NCBI GenBank assembly: GCA_955652255.1
Contig: CATPAW010000079.1
Coordinates: forward strand, 1-14,371
Direction: 5' to 3'
Origin: an uncultured Chthoniobacterales bacterium
Lineage (GTDB): Bacteria > Verrucomicrobiota > Verrucomicrobiia > Chthoniobacterales > UBA10450
DNA: 14,371 bases
Shown here: piece by piece, positions 13,072 through 14,371 of the stretch
Layout: the number at the start of each line of letters is the position of its first letter
How positions within the stretch are numbered: the stretch's first letter is position 1
Translations under genes and position numbers: made by a program
Notes under the pieces: generated by a model
Databases searched by the model: none
What the model saw: only the letters and a program-made list of their open reading frames with translations
Told to the model about the DNA's origin: nothing

Positions 13072-14371
13072 TCACGGTTTCTTTTCTGCGGCCAATTCCT
13101 GAAAACGAGGATCGTTGCGGATTTGATCCCACACCGGATCGAGTCGCAGGAGCGCCGGAGTAATCGCAAAGCCATACGGTATCTGCAGCAGCCGCTTGAG
13201 AATGGGAATCGCGTGATCGGCATCCCCCAGTAGAGCGTAGATATTCGCCATGTTCTCTTCGTGGGCGGGGCCCTCCATTGGATCTTTGGAAGTGGGATTC
13301 ATGGCTATGGCTTTTTGTCCTTCGGCGATAGCAGAGGCCGCTTCGCCCAAACCTGCATAGGCCACACCCAAAGCGGCATGCAGGTCCGCCTCGGCAGGAG
13401 AGTCCGGCGCGACCTTATCGAGCTCGCGCCGAAAATGCTGCACCGCTTTTTCGTAAGTCGCGCGCGCCGAGGAGACATCGCCGGCGCGCTGCTGACTCAA
13501 ACCTATAAGAAATTTTTCGTCGTCGCTTGGCTTGTAGCCCTTGGTCACGGCTGCCACTGCACTTGAGAATATCTCTATGGCGGCGGCGTAACGCCGCTGG
13601 AACAAAGCCTGCACACCACGGTCGAACGGTGAGATACCGGGATTCGCGAGGAGCGGTTCTACCGCATGGAGATCCCCCGTTGCCCAAAGGGTACGGGCTT
13701 TCACAAAGAGGGCCGGTTCATACGCCGGCTCCCACGCAAGTATGCGGTCAACCGTGGCTAGAGCTTCAGGAAAACGGCGCAGGGCACTATAGGTAACCGC
13801 GAGAGCGCTATAAGCATTGATGTCGCGAGGATCGAGCTCGATGTCGCGGCGCAACCCCGCAATCGCCTCGTCCCAATGCCCAAGCCGCCGTTGGATAAAG
13901 GCGATCGCTTCGATGACGTCAACGTTATTCGGAAGACCCTGCTCGGCTTGCTGGAATTCCGCGAGCGCCCCGGTGAAATCGCGCTGCCCGTAATAGCGGT
14001 AATAACCAAGGGCGAGATGAGTCTCCGGCAGGTTTGGATCGAGCGCGAGCGCGCGATCGAGGGCATCCTTGGCTGCCGCCAGCCGCGCCGGGCTTGGATC
14101 ATGTCCTATCCAGTAAAATGAGCTCTGCGCAGAAGAGAGCCGTGTCCAAGCCAGCGCAAAACTGGGATCCAACTTTACTGCCTCTTGATATGACTGGATC
14201 GTACGCTCCACGTTGGACTTATCGTACGGCGAGCCACCTGCAAATGCGCGACCACGCAGATAGGCATCGTAGGCAGCAGGATTGTTCGTCGGTTTCGCTT
14301 GCACGCGCATCTTTTCCTGTGGACTGAGCGTCGCGCCGAGAGCCGCAGCGATCTCCGTGGCCAGCTCGCCC
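13072..14371 (-). CDS. TolB-like/TPR repeat protein, 5'-truncated by window edge
   Basis: The frame is open from the right edge of the window to the TGA at 13072; about 432 residues are visible. An ATG at 14310 is internal, because the 20 codons before it (ELATEIAAALGATLSPQEK) continue the conserved end of the TolB-like domain seen in the left-edge protein (EVAKAIADQLRTKLTG). TPRs follow, with turns at LDPSFALAW, LDPNLPETHLALGYYRYYG, LPNNVDVIEA and LDPRDINAYSALA, and the C-terminus TPALLRLDPVWDQIRNDPRF matches the left-edge paralogue. A signalling or DNA-binding domain probably lies outside the window. The likely role is protein-protein scaffolding or regulation; partners are unknown. Confidence 0.9.
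   Translation of the reverse strand, partial: GELATEIAAALGATLSPQEKMRVQAKPTNNPAAYDAYLRGRAFAGGSPYDKSNVERTIQSYQEAVKLDPSFALAWTRLSSAQSSFYWIGHDPSPARLAAAKDALDRALALDPNLPETHLALGYYRYYGQRDFTGALAEFQQAEQGLPNNVDVIEAIAFIQRRLGHWDEAIAGLRRDIELDPRDINAYSALAVTYSALRRFPEALATVDRILAWEPAYEPALFVKARTLWATGDLHAVEPLLANPGISPFDRGVQALFQRRYAAAIEIFSSAVAAVTKGYKPSDDEKFLIGLSQQRAGDVSSARATYEKAVQHFRRELDKVAPDSPAEADLHAALGVAYAGLGEAASAIAEGQKAIAMNPTSKDPMEGPAHEENMANIYALLGDADHAIPILKRLLQIPYGFAITPALLRLDPVWDQIRNDPRFQELAAEKKP

Noticed and set aside
12906..13223. A 105-residue open frame on the minus strand upstream of cbiX
   Set aside because: It overlaps the end of the TPR gene in another frame, runs through the 14-nt repeat, and has no ribosome site or recognisable domain.
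1..14371. Mobile elements, CRISPR arrays, tRNA or rRNA genes
   Set aside because: No transposase or integrase protein, no regularly spaced direct repeats of CRISPR type and no tRNA-like or rRNA-like segments were seen on either strand.

Overview
The window most likely comes from a soil-type member of the Verrucomicrobiota, with moderate confidence. The pointers are paired TolB-like/TPR proteins, a sigma-54 gene next to a DUF721 (DciA-like) gene, a CbiX plus iron-sulfur protein cluster, and several intergenic GC-rich palindromes with a degenerate 14-nt repeat, all of which I recall as common in that phylum. No rRNA, tRNA, CRISPR array, transposase or replication origin is visible. Genes are closely packed, and no stretch over 300 bases lacks a gene.

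Layout. 1-1533 (+) is the 3' part of a TolB-like/TPR protein. 1649-4545 (-) is a compact three-gene cassette: a 76-residue putative precursor peptide, a YcaO-domain enzyme, and a TfuA-like protein that overlaps the YcaO gene by 4 nt. This is the most interesting part of the window: it looks like a minimal RiPP (ribosomally made, post-translationally modified peptide) locus. YcaO plus TfuA points to backbone thioamidation, and the peptide has no cysteine. 4676-4783 (+) holds what looks like a leftover TPR fragment. 4791-6659 (-) carries rpoN (sigma-54) followed by a DUF721 gene, separated by an inverted pair of REP-like palindromes. 6797-7335 (+) encodes two overlapping small exported coiled-coil proteins that look like tandem paralogues. 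7345-10836 (-) carries an amidohydrolase, an NtrC-type sigma-54 activator and a creatininase-family hydrolase. 10886-12900 (-) is a tetrapyrrole-chelatase cluster: CbiX, a GAF-domain protein, and an iron-sulfur protein whose reading frame is cut by one in-frame TAA. 13072-14371 (-) is the C-terminal part of a second TolB-like/TPR protein.

How the parts may work together. In the cassette, the YcaO enzyme would activate backbone amides of the small peptide with ATP, TfuA would assist sulfur insertion, and export and leader removal must be supplied from elsewhere, since no transporter or peptidase lies beside it. RpoN and the NtrC-like regulator form a matching sigma-factor/activator pair, but no partner histidine kinase is visible. 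CbiX with the split iron-sulfur protein suggests metal insertion into sirohydrochlorin (siroheme or cobalamin branch). All functions are read from motifs; no database search was possible.
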